NCBI GenBank assembly: GCA_963728765.1
Contig: CAVSKX010000001.1
Span: forward strand, 434,001 to 498,000
DNA: 64,000 nt
Source of the DNA: AC-32 sp963728765
GTDB lineage: Bacteria > Actinomycetota > Thermoleophilia > Gaiellales > Gaiellaceae
Direction: 5' to 3'
A program made the translations under genes and the position numbers. The notes under the pieces were generated by a model, which did not search any database, was not told the DNA's origin, and saw only the letters and a program-made list of their open reading frames with translations. Each line of letters starts with the position of its first letter. The stretch's first letter is position 1. This document shows, piece by piece, positions 41,769-50,518 of the stretch.

Positions 41769-42725
41769 ATGCCTGCTGGAACCTCCAACGAGGAGCGGGC
41801 GCTGCATCTGCTCGCCCGGGTGGTGTCGGACAGCCCGTTTCGCGCGCGCGAGCTGATCGACCGGGTCTGCGCCGGCACACGCGAGGCCTTCGGCTTCAAG
41901 CGCGTCGAGTGGCGGCCGCCGGTCGGCCTCGTGCCGGTGCCCGGCGAGGGCGACCCGCCGCCCGACCAGGCCGACCTCTCCGTCCTGAGCGCGCTCGGCG
42001 AGGCGGCCGCCGCGGTGGCCGAGAAGGCGCGGGACGTCGACCGTGCCGACCGGCGCAAGACCGACTTCGTCTCCGTGGCCTCGCACGAGCTGCGTGCGCC
42101 GATCTCGGTCGTCCACGGGATCGCCGCCACCCTGCAGGCGCGGATCGACGACCTCGACGAGAGGCAGGTGCACGCGCTGCTCGGGTCGCTCATCCAGCAG
42201 ACCGACCGCCTGCGCGACCTGGCCGACCAGCTGCTCGACCTCTCGCGGATCGAGTCGGGGAGCCCACGCCTGCAGCCGGAGCGGTTCCGGCCACATGAGC
42301 GCCTCACCGAGCTGCTGCCACGCATCACGAACGGCCGCGAGCACGACGTGCGTATCGACATCGGCGCCGGAATCGAGCTCGTCACGGACCCGATCGCCTT
42401 CGAGCGGGTCGCGGCGAACCTGATCCTGAACGCCCTTCGCTACGGCACACCGCCGGTAGAGGTGCGCGGAGAAGGCGGGGAGCCGTTCAGGCTCGTGGTC
42501 GAGGACCGAGGCGCGGGCGTCCCCGCGGAGTTCGTCCCGGAGCTCTTCGAGCGCTTCAGCCGCAGCGACGACACCCGCCGCGCCGGTGTGCCCGGCGCGG
42601 GCCTGGGTCTTTCGATCGCCCTCGCCTACGCAAAGGGCCTCGGCGGGCGCCTCGAGTACGAGGACGTGGACCCGCACGGGGCTCGCTTCATCCTGTCCCT
42701 GCCGCGGCTCGGCGCTGACGGATAA
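41769..42725 (+). CDS. Soluble sensor histidine kinase
   Basis: 318 residues from ATG 41769. An N-terminal ~95-residue region with no recognised sensor domain leads to a HisKA helix pair (FVSVASHELRAPISVVHGIA, phospho-acceptor His) and an HATPase domain with N-box NLILNALRYG, G1 VEDRGAGVP and G2 GAGLGLSIALAYAKGLGG. No membrane segment is present. No response regulator gene is adjacent, so this is an orphan kinase. The short N-terminus may bind a partner. Confidence 0.88.
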   Translation: MPAGTSNEERALHLLARVVSDSPFRARELIDRVCAGTREAFGFKRVEWRPPVGLVPVPGEGDPPPDQADLSVLSALGEAAAAVAEKARDVDRADRRKTDFVSVASHELRAPISVVHGIAATLQARIDDLDERQVHALLGSLIQQTDRLRDLADQLLDLSRIESGSPRLQPERFRPHERLTELLPRITNGREHDVRIDIGAGIELVTDPIAFERVAANLILNALRYGTPPVEVRGEGGEPFRLVVEDRGAGVPAEFVPELFERFSRSDDTRRAGVPGAGLGLSIALAYAKGLGGRLEYEDVDPHGARFILSLPRLGADG

Positions 42726-42732
42726 TGAGTGC

Positions 42733-43188
42733 TTGAAACCAGAGCCGGTCAACATCTTCAGCGCCGAGAACACCGAGGGCCGAATCGACGTCGGTCGCGC
42801 CCTGGGGTCGACGGAGACCCTGATGTTCATCTACGACCTGGCCCCCGGCCAGGCCTCGAGCCCGTATCACTACGAGTACGACGAGGAGTGGCTGCTCGTC
42901 GTGGACGGCACCGTCGTCCTGCGGGCACCCGACGGCGAGCACACACTGCAGCGCGGAGACCTCGTCCGCTTCCCGCCCGGGCCCGCCGGAGCGCACAAGG
43001 TGATGAACCGCACCGACGCGCCCGCGCGGACGCTGCTGTTCTCGAGCACTCGCGGGCTGGCCGTCTCCGTGTACCCGGACAGCGACAAGGTCGGCGTGTT
43101 CGTCGGCAAGGACGTCGAGCTGATCTTCAGGCGCGGCACCGCCGTGCCGTGGTCGGACGGCGAAGAAGGCTGGGACCGCGCGGACTGA
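42733..43188 (+). CDS. Cupin-domain protein
   Basis: 151 residues from TTG 42733; a GATAAT hexamer lies 6 nt upstream. The cupin beta-barrel motif YHYEYDEEWLLVVDG, then GDLVRFPPGPAGAHKV, gives the usual His/Glu/His metal set. Small cupins bind metals and may be sugar isomerases, dioxygenases or sensors; none can be chosen here. It follows the histidine kinase gene by 7 nt. Confidence 0.85.
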   Translation: MKPEPVNIFSAENTEGRIDVGRALGSTETLMFIYDLAPGQASSPYHYEYDEEWLLVVDGTVVLRAPDGEHTLQRGDLVRFPPGPAGAHKVMNRTDAPARTLLFSSTRGLAVSVYPDSDKVGVFVGKDVELIFRRGTAVPWSDGEEGWDRAD

Positions 43189-43307
43189 CGCGGGGATAGT
43201 CGGCTGCCTAGAGGTGGATCCGCCGCCGCGACCGACATGGCGGGCGCGGCTCGCAACGGGCGGAGTCGCCTCCCAAACATCTTCCGCGGGAAGCGCGTGA
43301 ACACAAC

Positions 43308-43341
43308 GAGGGGGCTCACGGGGGAAACCGGGTTTCCCCCG
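43308..43341. repeat. G-run hairpin repeat (second family), copy 3
   Basis: In reverse orientation: tail complement GAGGGGGCTCAC then GGGGGAAACC-G-GGTTTCCCCC (43320-43340). It directly adjoins the 3' end of tRNA-Lys. Confidence 0.75.
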
Positions 43342-43347
43342 GGCTCA

Positions 43348-43420
43348 TGGGCCGTGTAGGGATCGAACCTACGACCTTGGGATTAAGAGTCCCCTGCTCT
43401 ACCAGCTGAGCTAACGGCCC
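43348..43420 (-). tRNA. tRNA-Lys (anticodon CTT)
   Basis: Read on the minus strand: a 7-bp acceptor stem (GGGCCGT/ACGGCCC), D arm GCTCAGCTGGTAGAGC, anticodon loop CTCTTAA and a T arm with GGTTCGATCC. The discriminator base is A, and 3' CCA is not encoded. The second-family hairpin repeat begins within 7 nt of the 3' end. Confidence 0.95.
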
Positions 43421-43446
43421 GAGGCGGCGACTAGTGTAGCCGCCCC

Positions 43447-44487
43447 ATGAAGGTCTTCTCCGTGGTCGGAAACCGGCCCCAGTTCATCAAGGCCGCACCC
43501 ACTTCGGTGGCCTTGCGGGAGCGAGGAATCGACGAGGTGGTGCTCCACACCGGCCAGCACTACGACTCCCAGTTGTCGCAGGTGTTCTTCGAGGAGCTGG
43601 GGCTCGAGGAGCCGCGCTACGCGCTGGATCTGCGCACCGCCGACACCGCGGAGATGCGCGCTGCGATCGCCGGGCCGCTCGCGCAGGAGGAGCCCGACTG
43701 GGTGCTGGTCTACGGCGATACCAACTCGACGCTCGCGGGAGCGCTCGCCGCCGACGAGGCAGGCGTGCCGCTCGCTCACGTCGAGGCGGGGCTGCGCAGC
43801 GGCGACCTCTCTATGCCCGAGGAGCGGAACCGGATCGACACCGACCGTATCGCGCGCCTCCTCCTCTGCCCCGACGAGCGCTCGGCGGAGACGCTCGCCG
43901 CGGAGGGGGTGCGCGGGCGGGCGGAGGTCGTCGGGGACGTGATGGCGGACGCCACGCGCGTCTTCGCGCCGATCGCGCAGCGCCGCACCACGGTGGACGT
44001 TCCCGACCAGTACGCCGTGCTGACGATCCACCGTGAGGCGAACACCGAGCCTGAGGCGCTCCGCAGGATCGTCCGGGCGCTGAACGAGACCGGCTGGACG
44101 TTCGTCTTCCCCGTCCATCCGCGCACGCGGAACGTCCTCGGCACGCACGGGATCGAGCTCGGGCCGCAGCTGCACCCGATCGAGCCGATCGGCTACCTCG
44201 AGATGCTCGCCCTCGTCTCCGGCGCGACCCGGGTCGTCACCGACTCGGGCGGCCTGCAGAAGGAGGCGTACTGGCTGCGCATCCCCTGCATCACGCTCAG
44301 ACCCTCGACCGAGTGGGTCGACACCGTGCTGGCCGGGGCGAACACCCTGATCGATCCGGCGGACCTCACCCGGCTAGGGTCCGCGCTCGTGGAATCACGC
44401 TTTCCAGCCGACTCGCCGCCCCTCTACGGTGACGGCCACGCCGCTGCCAGGATCGCGGACGCCCTCTATACGCTTAGCGCGCTCTGA
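43447..44487 (+). CDS. wecB: UDP-N-acetylglucosamine 2-epimerase family enzyme
   Basis: 346 residues. GT-B-like epimerase with VVGNRPQFIKAAP at the N-terminus, HTGQHYDSQLS, HVEAGLRSGDLSMPEERNR, HREANTEP and DSGGLQKEAYWL. It interconverts UDP-GlcNAc and UDP-ManNAc; close relatives (WbpI) instead act on UDP-2,3-diacetamido sugars. The downstream genes favour that second role. The stop overlaps the next coding start as CTGA. Confidence 0.92.
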   Translation: MKVFSVVGNRPQFIKAAPTSVALRERGIDEVVLHTGQHYDSQLSQVFFEELGLEEPRYALDLRTADTAEMRAAIAGPLAQEEPDWVLVYGDTNSTLAGALAADEAGVPLAHVEAGLRSGDLSMPEERNRIDTDRIARLLLCPDERSAETLAAEGVRGRAEVVGDVMADATRVFAPIAQRRTTVDVPDQYAVLTIHREANTEPEALRRIVRALNETGWTFVFPVHPRTRNVLGTHGIELGPQLHPIEPIGYLEMLALVSGATRVVTDSGGLQKEAYWLRIPCITLRPSTEWVDTVLAGANTLIDPADLTRLGSALVESRFPADSPPLYGDGHAAARIADALYTLSAL

Positions 44488-45746
44488 GCCAGACAATCGC
44501 CATCATCGGCGCCGGCTACGTCGGCGTGCCGCTCGCCGAGGTCTTCGGCCAGGCGGGCCACACGATCCTGCTCGTCGACACCGTCCCCGAGCGGGTGGAG
44601 ATGCTCAACCGCGGCGAGAGCTACATCGACGACGTGTCCTCGGAGTCGCTGCGGGAGCTCGTCGACGCCGGCCGGCTGAAGGCGACGGGCGACTACGACG
44701 ACCTGCGCGATGCCGACGCGATCCTCATCGCGCTCCCGACTCCGCTCTCCCCACAGCGTGAGCCCGACCTCTCGATCGTGCTCGACTCCGCGCGCGAGAT
44801 CTCGACGCGCCTCAAGCCCGGGCAGCTCGTCGTCCTCGAGTCGACGACGTACCCCGGCACGACGCGCGAGCGCCTGCTGCCGACCCTCGAGGAGAGCGGG
44901 CTGAAGGCCGGGGAGGACTTCCACCTCGCGTTCTCGCCGGAGCGCGTCGACCCGGGTCGCGAGGACTGGACGACCAAGACCACGCCGAAGGTCGTCGGCG
45001 GGCTCACGGAGGAGTGCACGCACCGCGCGCTCGACCTCTACGGGAGCGCCGTGGACTCGGTCGTCGAGGTCTCGTCGCCCGAGGCGGCGGAGCTGACGAA
45101 GCTGCTCGAGAACATCTTCCGCTCTGTCAACATCGCGCTCGTCAACGAGCTTGCGCAGCTTTGCGACCGGATGGGCCTCGACATCTGGGAAGTCGTCGAC
45201 GCGGCCGCGACGAAGCCGTTCGGCTACATGCGCTTCGAGCCGGGCCCGGGCCTCGGCGGCCACTGCCTTCCGGTCGACCCGTTCTACCTCTCCTGGAAGG
45301 CGCGGCAGTACGACTTCTACACCGAGTTCATCGAGCTCGCCGGCAAGGTCAACCAGAACATGCCGTACTTCTGCCGCTCGCTGATCTCGCAGGCCTTGAA
45401 CCACGGCGCGCAGCGCTCCCTGAGCGGCTCGAAGGTGCTCGTTCTCGGCGTGAGCTACAAGGCGGACGTGAACGACACGCGCGAGTCACCCGCGCTCAAG
45501 CTGATCGAGCTTCTACAGACGGCGGGCGCCGAGGTCGCGTACCACGACCCGCACGTGCCCGAGCTGCCGAGACACGGGCTCTCCTCGCAGCCGCTCGAGG
45601 CCGCCGGCTACGACTGCATCGCGATCGTGACCGCGCACTCGTCGATCGACTACGAGCGCCTGGTCGACGAGGCGAGCCTGGTGGTCGACTTCCGGAACGC
45701 GACCAACAGGAACGGCCGCGTGGACGGCAAGGTGTGGAAGCTGTGA
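44484..45746 (+). CDS. wecC: UDP-N-acetyl-D-glucosamine/mannosamine 6-dehydrogenase
   Basis: 420 residues if begun at CTG 44484. The Rossmann motif IAIIGAGYVGVP starts at the fifth codon. The first ATG, GTG or TTG (GTG 44526) would cut through the GxGxxG loop, and an in-frame stop at 44475 excludes an earlier start. CTG overlaps the wecB stop as CTGA, mirroring the GTGA junctions elsewhere. It is an NAD-dependent sugar dehydrogenase with FSPERVDPG, the NAELTK-like AAELTKLLENIFRSVNIAL region, and catalytic Cys in GGHCLPVDP. It makes the uronic acid in the nucleotide-sugar pathway. Confidence 0.93.
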   Translation: MSQTIAIIGAGYVGVPLAEVFGQAGHTILLVDTVPERVEMLNRGESYIDDVSSESLRELVDAGRLKATGDYDDLRDADAILIALPTPLSPQREPDLSIVLDSAREISTRLKPGQLVVLESTTYPGTTRERLLPTLEESGLKAGEDFHLAFSPERVDPGREDWTTKTTPKVVGGLTEECTHRALDLYGSAVDSVVEVSSPEAAELTKLLENIFRSVNIALVNELAQLCDRMGLDIWEVVDAAATKPFGYMRFEPGPGLGGHCLPVDPFYLSWKARQYDFYTEFIELAGKVNQNMPYFCRSLISQALNHGAQRSLSGSKVLVLGVSYKADVNDTRESPALKLIELLQTAGAEVAYHDPHVPELPRHGLSSQPLEAAGYDCIAIVTAHSSIDYERLVDEASLVVDFRNATNRNGRVDGKVWKL

Positions 45747-46720
45747 CTCGCGTTGGCCTGGTCGGCCACGGGAACTGGGGCCGCAACCTCGCCCGCACTT
45801 TTGCCGAACTCGCCGAGCTCACTTGGATCTGCGACCCTCGACCCGAAGCCCTAGAGGGCTCGGCTGTCCGCTATCCGCGCGCACGGACGACGACGAGCTT
45901 CGACGACCTGCTCTCGGATCCGGAGCTGGACGCTGTCGTCGTCGCTACCACAGCATCCGGCCACTACGAGAACTCGAAGCGAGCGTTGGAGGCCGGGAAG
46001 CACGTCTTCGTCGAGAAGCCGCCCGCGGAAACCGAGGCTCAGGTTGAAGATCTCATTGCGATCGCGGAGGCCAACAGCCGAGTCCTGATGCCGGGCTACC
46101 TACTCCTCTACCACCCGGCAGTTCAGATGCTCAAGCGGCTCGTCGATTCCGGCGAACTCGGAGAGGTGCTGTATCTCTACTCGAATCGTGTGAACCTCGG
46201 CAGGATCCGCCGGGACGAGAACACTGTGTCCTCGCTGGGTGTTCACGATCTCTCGGTCATTCTGCACCTGCTCGATGAAGAGCCATCCGAATGCTGGGCA
46301 CACGGAAGCTCCTATCTGACGCCCGGCATCGAGGATGTCGCGTTCTGCTACCTGCGGTTTCCCTCCGGGAAGGTCGCGCACATGCATCTTTCCTGGCTCG
46401 ATCCGCACAAGATGCGGCGGATCACAGTCGTCGGGAAGGAGAAGATGGTCGTCTTCGACGACATGGAGCTGGAGCGCAAGGTGACGATCTACGAGAAGTG
46501 GCCCGAGGAGCCGACAGTCAGCTACGGCGAGTGGCAAACGCGCACTGGTGACATCTTCAGCCCGAAGATCCCGTCTGACGAGCCACTCCGACGCGAGGCC
46601 CGTCACTTCCTCGGGCTAGTTACGGGCGAAGGCGACCCGCTCGAGGCAGCACGGGAGGGCGTCGCGGTCGTACGCGTCCTCGAGCAGCTCCAGGCCTCGC
46701 TCGTCGCAGCTCCGGCGTGA
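45743..46720 (+). CDS. Gfo/Idh/MocA-family sugar-nucleotide 3-dehydrogenase (WbpB/WlbA-like)
   Basis: 325 residues from GTG 45743 (GTGA overlap). N-terminal Rossmann GLVGHGNWGRNLAR, the EKPPAETE motif with catalytic Lys, and a C-terminal substrate domain with SSLGVHDLSVILHLL. In related operons this enzyme oxidises C3 of UDP-GlcNAcA before amination. Codon use here is a little less GC-biased than in its neighbours (more GAT, CTA and CGA), which may mark a different ancestry for the sugar cassette. Confidence 0.85.
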   Translation: MTRVGLVGHGNWGRNLARTFAELAELTWICDPRPEALEGSAVRYPRARTTTSFDDLLSDPELDAVVVATTASGHYENSKRALEAGKHVFVEKPPAETEAQVEDLIAIAEANSRVLMPGYLLLYHPAVQMLKRLVDSGELGEVLYLYSNRVNLGRIRRDENTVSSLGVHDLSVILHLLDEEPSECWAHGSSYLTPGIEDVAFCYLRFPSGKVAHMHLSWLDPHKMRRITVVGKEKMVVFDDMELERKVTIYEKWPEEPTVSYGEWQTRTGDIFSPKIPSDEPLRREARHFLGLVTGEGDPLEAAREGVAVVRVLEQLQASLVAAPA

Positions 46721-47361
46721 GCGAGGTCGCGGACACGGCGATCGTCTTCCCGGGAACGGTGCTCGGAGAGGGCTGCAAGGTCCTCGACTACGCGGTCGTC
46801 GGGAAGCAGCCGACGCTCTCGCCGCGATCGACGGCGAAACGCGAAGAGCTCCCGCCGCTCGAGCTCGGGGCGGGGACGGTCGTCTCCACCGGCGCCGTCG
46901 TCTTCGCGGGTACGACGATCGGCGAGCGCGTCATCGTCGGCGATCAGGCGTGCGTGCGCGAGCGCTGCACGATCGGCGACGACGTCGTGATCGGCCGCGG
47001 CTCGCTCGTCGAGAACGACACCTCGGTCGGGGCGCTGACGAAGATCCAGGCGAACGCCTACATCACGGCCTATTCGCTGCTCGAGGACGACGTCTTCATC
47101 GCGCCCTGCGTGGTCACGACGAACGACAACTTCATGGGCCGGACGGAAAAGCGGCACGAGCTCGTCAAGGGGCCGACGATCCGCCGCGGCGCGCGCATCG
47201 GCGGCGGCTGTGTGCTGCTGCCGGGGATCGAGATCGGCGAGGAGGCGTTCGTCGGCGCGGGGGCGGTCGTGATCAGGGACGTGCCGCCGCGCGCGCTCGT
47301 GGTCGGCAACCCGGCGCGGCAGATCCGCGAGGTGCCGGACGAGGAGCTGCTAGGTAGCTAG
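46717..47361 (+). CDS. Hexapeptide-repeat N-acetyltransferase (WbpD-like)
   Basis: 214 residues, GTG start overlapping the preceding stop. Left-handed beta-helix hexapeptides run from residue ~10 to 190 (VVFAGTTIGERVIVGDQACV; IGDDVVIGRGSL; GGGCVLLPGIEIGEEAFVGA). The family acetylates the 3-amino group of UDP-sugar uronic acids. With wecB, wecC and the Gfo/Idh gene it forms four of the five steps of the UDP-ManNAc3NAcA-type pathway; the expected PLP aminotransferase (WbpE) is not here. Confidence 0.87.
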   Translation: MSEVADTAIVFPGTVLGEGCKVLDYAVVGKQPTLSPRSTAKREELPPLELGAGTVVSTGAVVFAGTTIGERVIVGDQACVRERCTIGDDVVIGRGSLVENDTSVGALTKIQANAYITAYSLLEDDVFIAPCVVTTNDNFMGRTEKRHELVKGPTIRRGARIGGGCVLLPGIEIGEEAFVGAGAVVIRDVPPRALVVGNPARQIREVPDEELLGS

Positions 47362-48777
47362 GCGGATCCGGTACGGCCCGATCGCGGGCCGCGCCAGCTT
47401 GACCTGCACGTAGTACCAGCCATTCCGGAAGGCGCGATAGGAGATTCGCTCGGGAACGCCCGTCGCGTGGATCGAGCGGCGCGCGCGGAGGTCGCTGCGG
47501 GCGTCGGCGAGCCGCCGGAGGCCTGGCTTCCAGAGGATCAGCGAGGGGTCGACTTTCGCGCTCGTGACGATGACCGACATCCTCTGGCCGCGCCGCAGGT
47601 AGACGCGGTAGACGTCGGTCGGGTCGTCCCACCAGTCGAGGGTCGCGCGAATGTTCCGCTTCCCGTTGACGACGGCGGCGCGCGAGCCGGTGTCGTCGTT
47701 CGGCTCGAGCCGGTCGGCGGGCGGCCCGCCCGGAGCGACCGCGCCCATCGCAGCGCCGATGTCGAGGCGACCGAAGCCGGTCAGTGCATCCGGGCCCGGC
47801 GCGCATTCGTCGCAGCCGTTGGCGGGCGACGCGTCGTCGGCGTTCGTCCGCAGGATCTGGGAGACCTGGTCCGGGCGCAGCACGGGGATCTCGCCGAGGA
47901 GCAGCGCGGCGGCCGCGGTGACCTGCGGCGTCGAGAACGACGTGCCGTTGGCGTTGCGGTACTCCTTCGTGCCGCAGATGGAGTAGCCCTGGTCGACGCA
48001 GTCGGGGTAGCTCTTCGTCAGCGAGCGCGGGAACAACGAGACGATGTCCATCCCGGGCGCCGAGATGTCGACGTACTGGCCGTCGCGGTTCGAGAACATC
48101 GGGACGCGGCCGCTCTTGCCGTACGTCGAGACGCCGAGCACGTGCGGGAACGCGGCCGGGTAGCTCGCGTACGGCCACGGCCTGGACGGCGCGTCGGTGC
48201 CGTTCCCGACTGCCGCGACCACGAGGACGCCGCGTCGGACCGCATACTCGATCGCGCGCCGCTCCGCGGACGAGTAGCCGTCGTTCCCGTTCGCGGGGTC
48301 GCGAACGCTGCCGAAGCTGAGGTTGATCACGCGAGCGTGCTGGCTCACTGCCCACCGAATCGCCCTGGCCTCGGCCTTCGGCGGGATCGTGCCGTCGGGC
48401 TCGACGACCTTCGCGATCACGAGCCGCGCGGGCGGCGCGAGACCGGCGATGCCGGCACGGTTGTCTGCGATCGCCGCGATCTCGCCCGCGACGAAGGTCC
48501 CGTGGCCGAACTGGTCGTTCATCGTCCCGCCGACGAAGCTCTTCCACGCAGCTATTCGGCCGCGGAGCTCCGGGTGGTCGACGTCGACCCCCGAGTCGAT
48601 CACTGCGACGCGGACCGGGAAGAGCCCCTTCGCGGCGTCGAAGATGTCGAGCGCGCGGTCGCGGCCCAGGTACCACTGGCGCGGCGCGAGGGGGTCGTTC
48701 GGAGGCGCGAAAGCCACGGCGGTCGCCGGCGCTGCAAGCGCTACGGCGGCCGCGCCGGCCGCAAGTACGCGCCTCAT
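47350..48777 (-). CDS. Secreted subtilisin-like (S8) serine protease
   Basis: 475 residues. Signal peptide (VLAAGAAAVALAAPATAVAFA). S8 catalytic triad: Asp in VAVIDSGVDVDHP, His in FGHGTFVAG, Ser in NGTSFSTPQVT; oxyanion Asn in AAVGNGTD. The C-terminal ~110 residues are a beta-sandwich of the bacterial pre-peptidase type (RLEPNDDTGSRA; GWYYVQVKLARP). It has an ATGA junction with the SpoIID-domain gene upstream and overlaps the convergent acetyltransferase gene by 12 nt. Confidence 0.93.
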   Translation of the reverse strand: MRRVLAAGAAAVALAAPATAVAFAPPNDPLAPRQWYLGRDRALDIFDAAKGLFPVRVAVIDSGVDVDHPELRGRIAAWKSFVGGTMNDQFGHGTFVAGEIAAIADNRAGIAGLAPPARLVIAKVVEPDGTIPPKAEARAIRWAVSQHARVINLSFGSVRDPANGNDGYSSAERRAIEYAVRRGVLVVAAVGNGTDAPSRPWPYASYPAAFPHVLGVSTYGKSGRVPMFSNRDGQYVDISAPGMDIVSLFPRSLTKSYPDCVDQGYSICGTKEYRNANGTSFSTPQVTAAAALLLGEIPVLRPDQVSQILRTNADDASPANGCDECAPGPDALTGFGRLDIGAAMGAVAPGGPPADRLEPNDDTGSRAAVVNGKRNIRATLDWWDDPTDVYRVYLRRGQRMSVIVTSAKVDPSLILWKPGLRRLADARSDLRARRSIHATGVPERISYRAFRNGWYYVQVKLARPAIGPYRIRLAT

Positions 48778-50369
48778 GCCGGTACCACCGTGAGGACCGG
48801 CGAGACCCCGGCCGCGTAGCCCTTACCCGCCACGACGCGGGCGCGATACGTCCCGGGCGTCAGGTTCAGCGAGGCCGTAAACGCGCCGTTGGCGCTGACG
48901 GTCGTCGCGGCGACCGTCTTCCACCCGCCGGCGGCCTGTCGCTGCACCTGCACGGGCGCGTCCGGCAGCAGCGGCTTGACGAGGCCGCTGACCGAGGTGC
49001 GGTCGTTGCCCGCCGAGAGCCGCACCGACGGCGCGACAGAGAGCCTCACGACGCCGCTGCGGACGAACCCCGACGAGAGGCGGTAGTCGGTGGTCACCTT
49101 CGGCGAGAGCGTCGCCGACACGCGGCCCCCGCGAGCACGCAGCGTCGCGAGCCGCGTCCAGGAGCCGCCGTAGGGCCGGGACTCGAGCGTCACGCGCGGG
49201 ATCCCGCGCGAGGACCCGTTCAGCTTCACCGTCGAGCCGTACGTCAGCGCCTTCGCCGGCGGGTCGAGGGCCAGCGTCCCGATCGTGAACCAGGTCGAGC
49301 GCAGCCCGAGCGCCCGCCGCACGGCTTCACCCTTCACGGTGCGATCGCCCTTCGAGCCGACGAGCGTCACCGCGCGCACGCGTCCTGACGCGGCCGCGCT
49401 CGTGCGCAGGTCGAGCAGCTTCCCGCGCGCGTGGAGCTTACGACCGAGCAGCTTCGCGCTATACCGGATCGGGCCCCAGTTGTGGTACGGCGAGAGCGAG
49501 TCGTAGGGATCCGGCACCGAGACGAGGTACGGCAAGCCCTTGGTGCCCCAGACGTCCTGGACATTGGCGGTGCGGCCACCCGAGCTCGAGAAGAAGAACG
49601 TCTGCGCGAGCTCGCCGTCGTAGAGCACGACCTGGCCGGCAGTCGCGTTCACCGCGTCGCGGGCGGGCGGCGACTCGGCGGCGATGCCTCCGTAGACCTG
49701 GCTGCGAGTGTCGGCGTAGAGGTCGAAGTCGCCGCCGTGCTCGAGGTGCCCGAGCGCGTAGGTCCGCGCGACGACGGCCTGCGCCTGCAGCGCCTCGGCG
49801 GGCCAGCGGTCCGGCATCTCTCTCGGCACGACACCCCAGAGGTACGGCTCGATACCGACGGTGTTCACCACGCGCACCGCCTTGCCGCCGGTGACGCGGA
49901 ACGTTCCGCGGTACGAGCGTCCGCCGAGCGCGAGCGCTGACGTCCCGGGCGAGAAGGTGAGCGGCCCGGGCAGCGCCTTCGCGCTCGAGGGAAGCTTCAG
50001 CTTCAAGCCTGGCCCGAGCTGCTGCTTGCCCGCGGGGAGCTTGTGCGCCTTGCCCGCGCCGTCGCGGACGCTGAACGGGGAACGCGACGAGATGGCCACG
50101 CTCTTCGCGGCGCCGGCGAGCAGCACCCGCACGCGGTTCACCGGCGCGTCGCCGAGCTCGGTTCCCGGGTAGTAGTGCGCGACGATCTGGTCGTACGTCC
50201 AGCCGTGCAGCGCGTAGCCGTAGGCGCCGTACTGGGCGAGGCCGACACCGTGGCCCCAGCCGTGGCCGGACACGAAGAAGGTGCCGCCGCCGGGAGCGGT
50301 CGTATGCGTCGCCGGGGCTCCAGAGAGTCCCAGGGCCGCGAGGAGTGCTGCTGCAAGTGTGCCGACCAT
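48774..50369 (-). CDS. Secreted SpoIID/LytB-domain protein
   Basis: 531 residues from ATG 50369, which gives a signal peptide (MVGTLAAALLAALGLSG). The SpoIID domain follows; the glycine-rich motif GHGWGHGVGLAQYGAYG lies at the N-terminal side, ahead of EPYLWGVVPREMPDRWPAEA and FFFSSSGGRT, an order seen in other actinobacterial members. SpoIID enzymes cleave denuded glycan strands. The C-terminal ~200 residues contain repeated immunoglobulin-like beta modules (YGSTVKLNGSSRG; NGAFTASLNLTPGTYRARVV). It is translationally coupled to the S8 protease. Confidence 0.85.
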   Translation of the reverse strand: MVGTLAAALLAALGLSGAPATHTTAPGGGTFFVSGHGWGHGVGLAQYGAYGYALHGWTYDQIVAHYYPGTELGDAPVNRVRVLLAGAAKSVAISSRSPFSVRDGAGKAHKLPAGKQQLGPGLKLKLPSSAKALPGPLTFSPGTSALALGGRSYRGTFRVTGGKAVRVVNTVGIEPYLWGVVPREMPDRWPAEALQAQAVVARTYALGHLEHGGDFDLYADTRSQVYGGIAAESPPARDAVNATAGQVVLYDGELAQTFFFSSSGGRTANVQDVWGTKGLPYLVSVPDPYDSLSPYHNWGPIRYSAKLLGRKLHARGKLLDLRTSAAASGRVRAVTLVGSKGDRTVKGEAVRRALGLRSTWFTIGTLALDPPAKALTYGSTVKLNGSSRGIPRVTLESRPYGGSWTRLATLRARGGRVSATLSPKVTTDYRLSSGFVRSGVVRLSVAPSVRLSAGNDRTSVSGLVKPLLPDAPVQVQRQAAGGWKTVAATTVSANGAFTASLNLTPGTYRARVVAGKGYAAGVSPVLTVVPA

Positions 50370-50518
50370 TCGCGTGCTTCCGGCACGCGGCCGCTTGGAT
50401 CCTGGCCAGGGGCGCCGCAACCGGGCCTATTGAGGGTACCGTACGATCGCGCGGTTTTCCCGCTCCAGGAGGGTGAATCAGCCGTTTCGAGCGGCCGTCT
50501 GCGGGAAACTCGCCGCCC

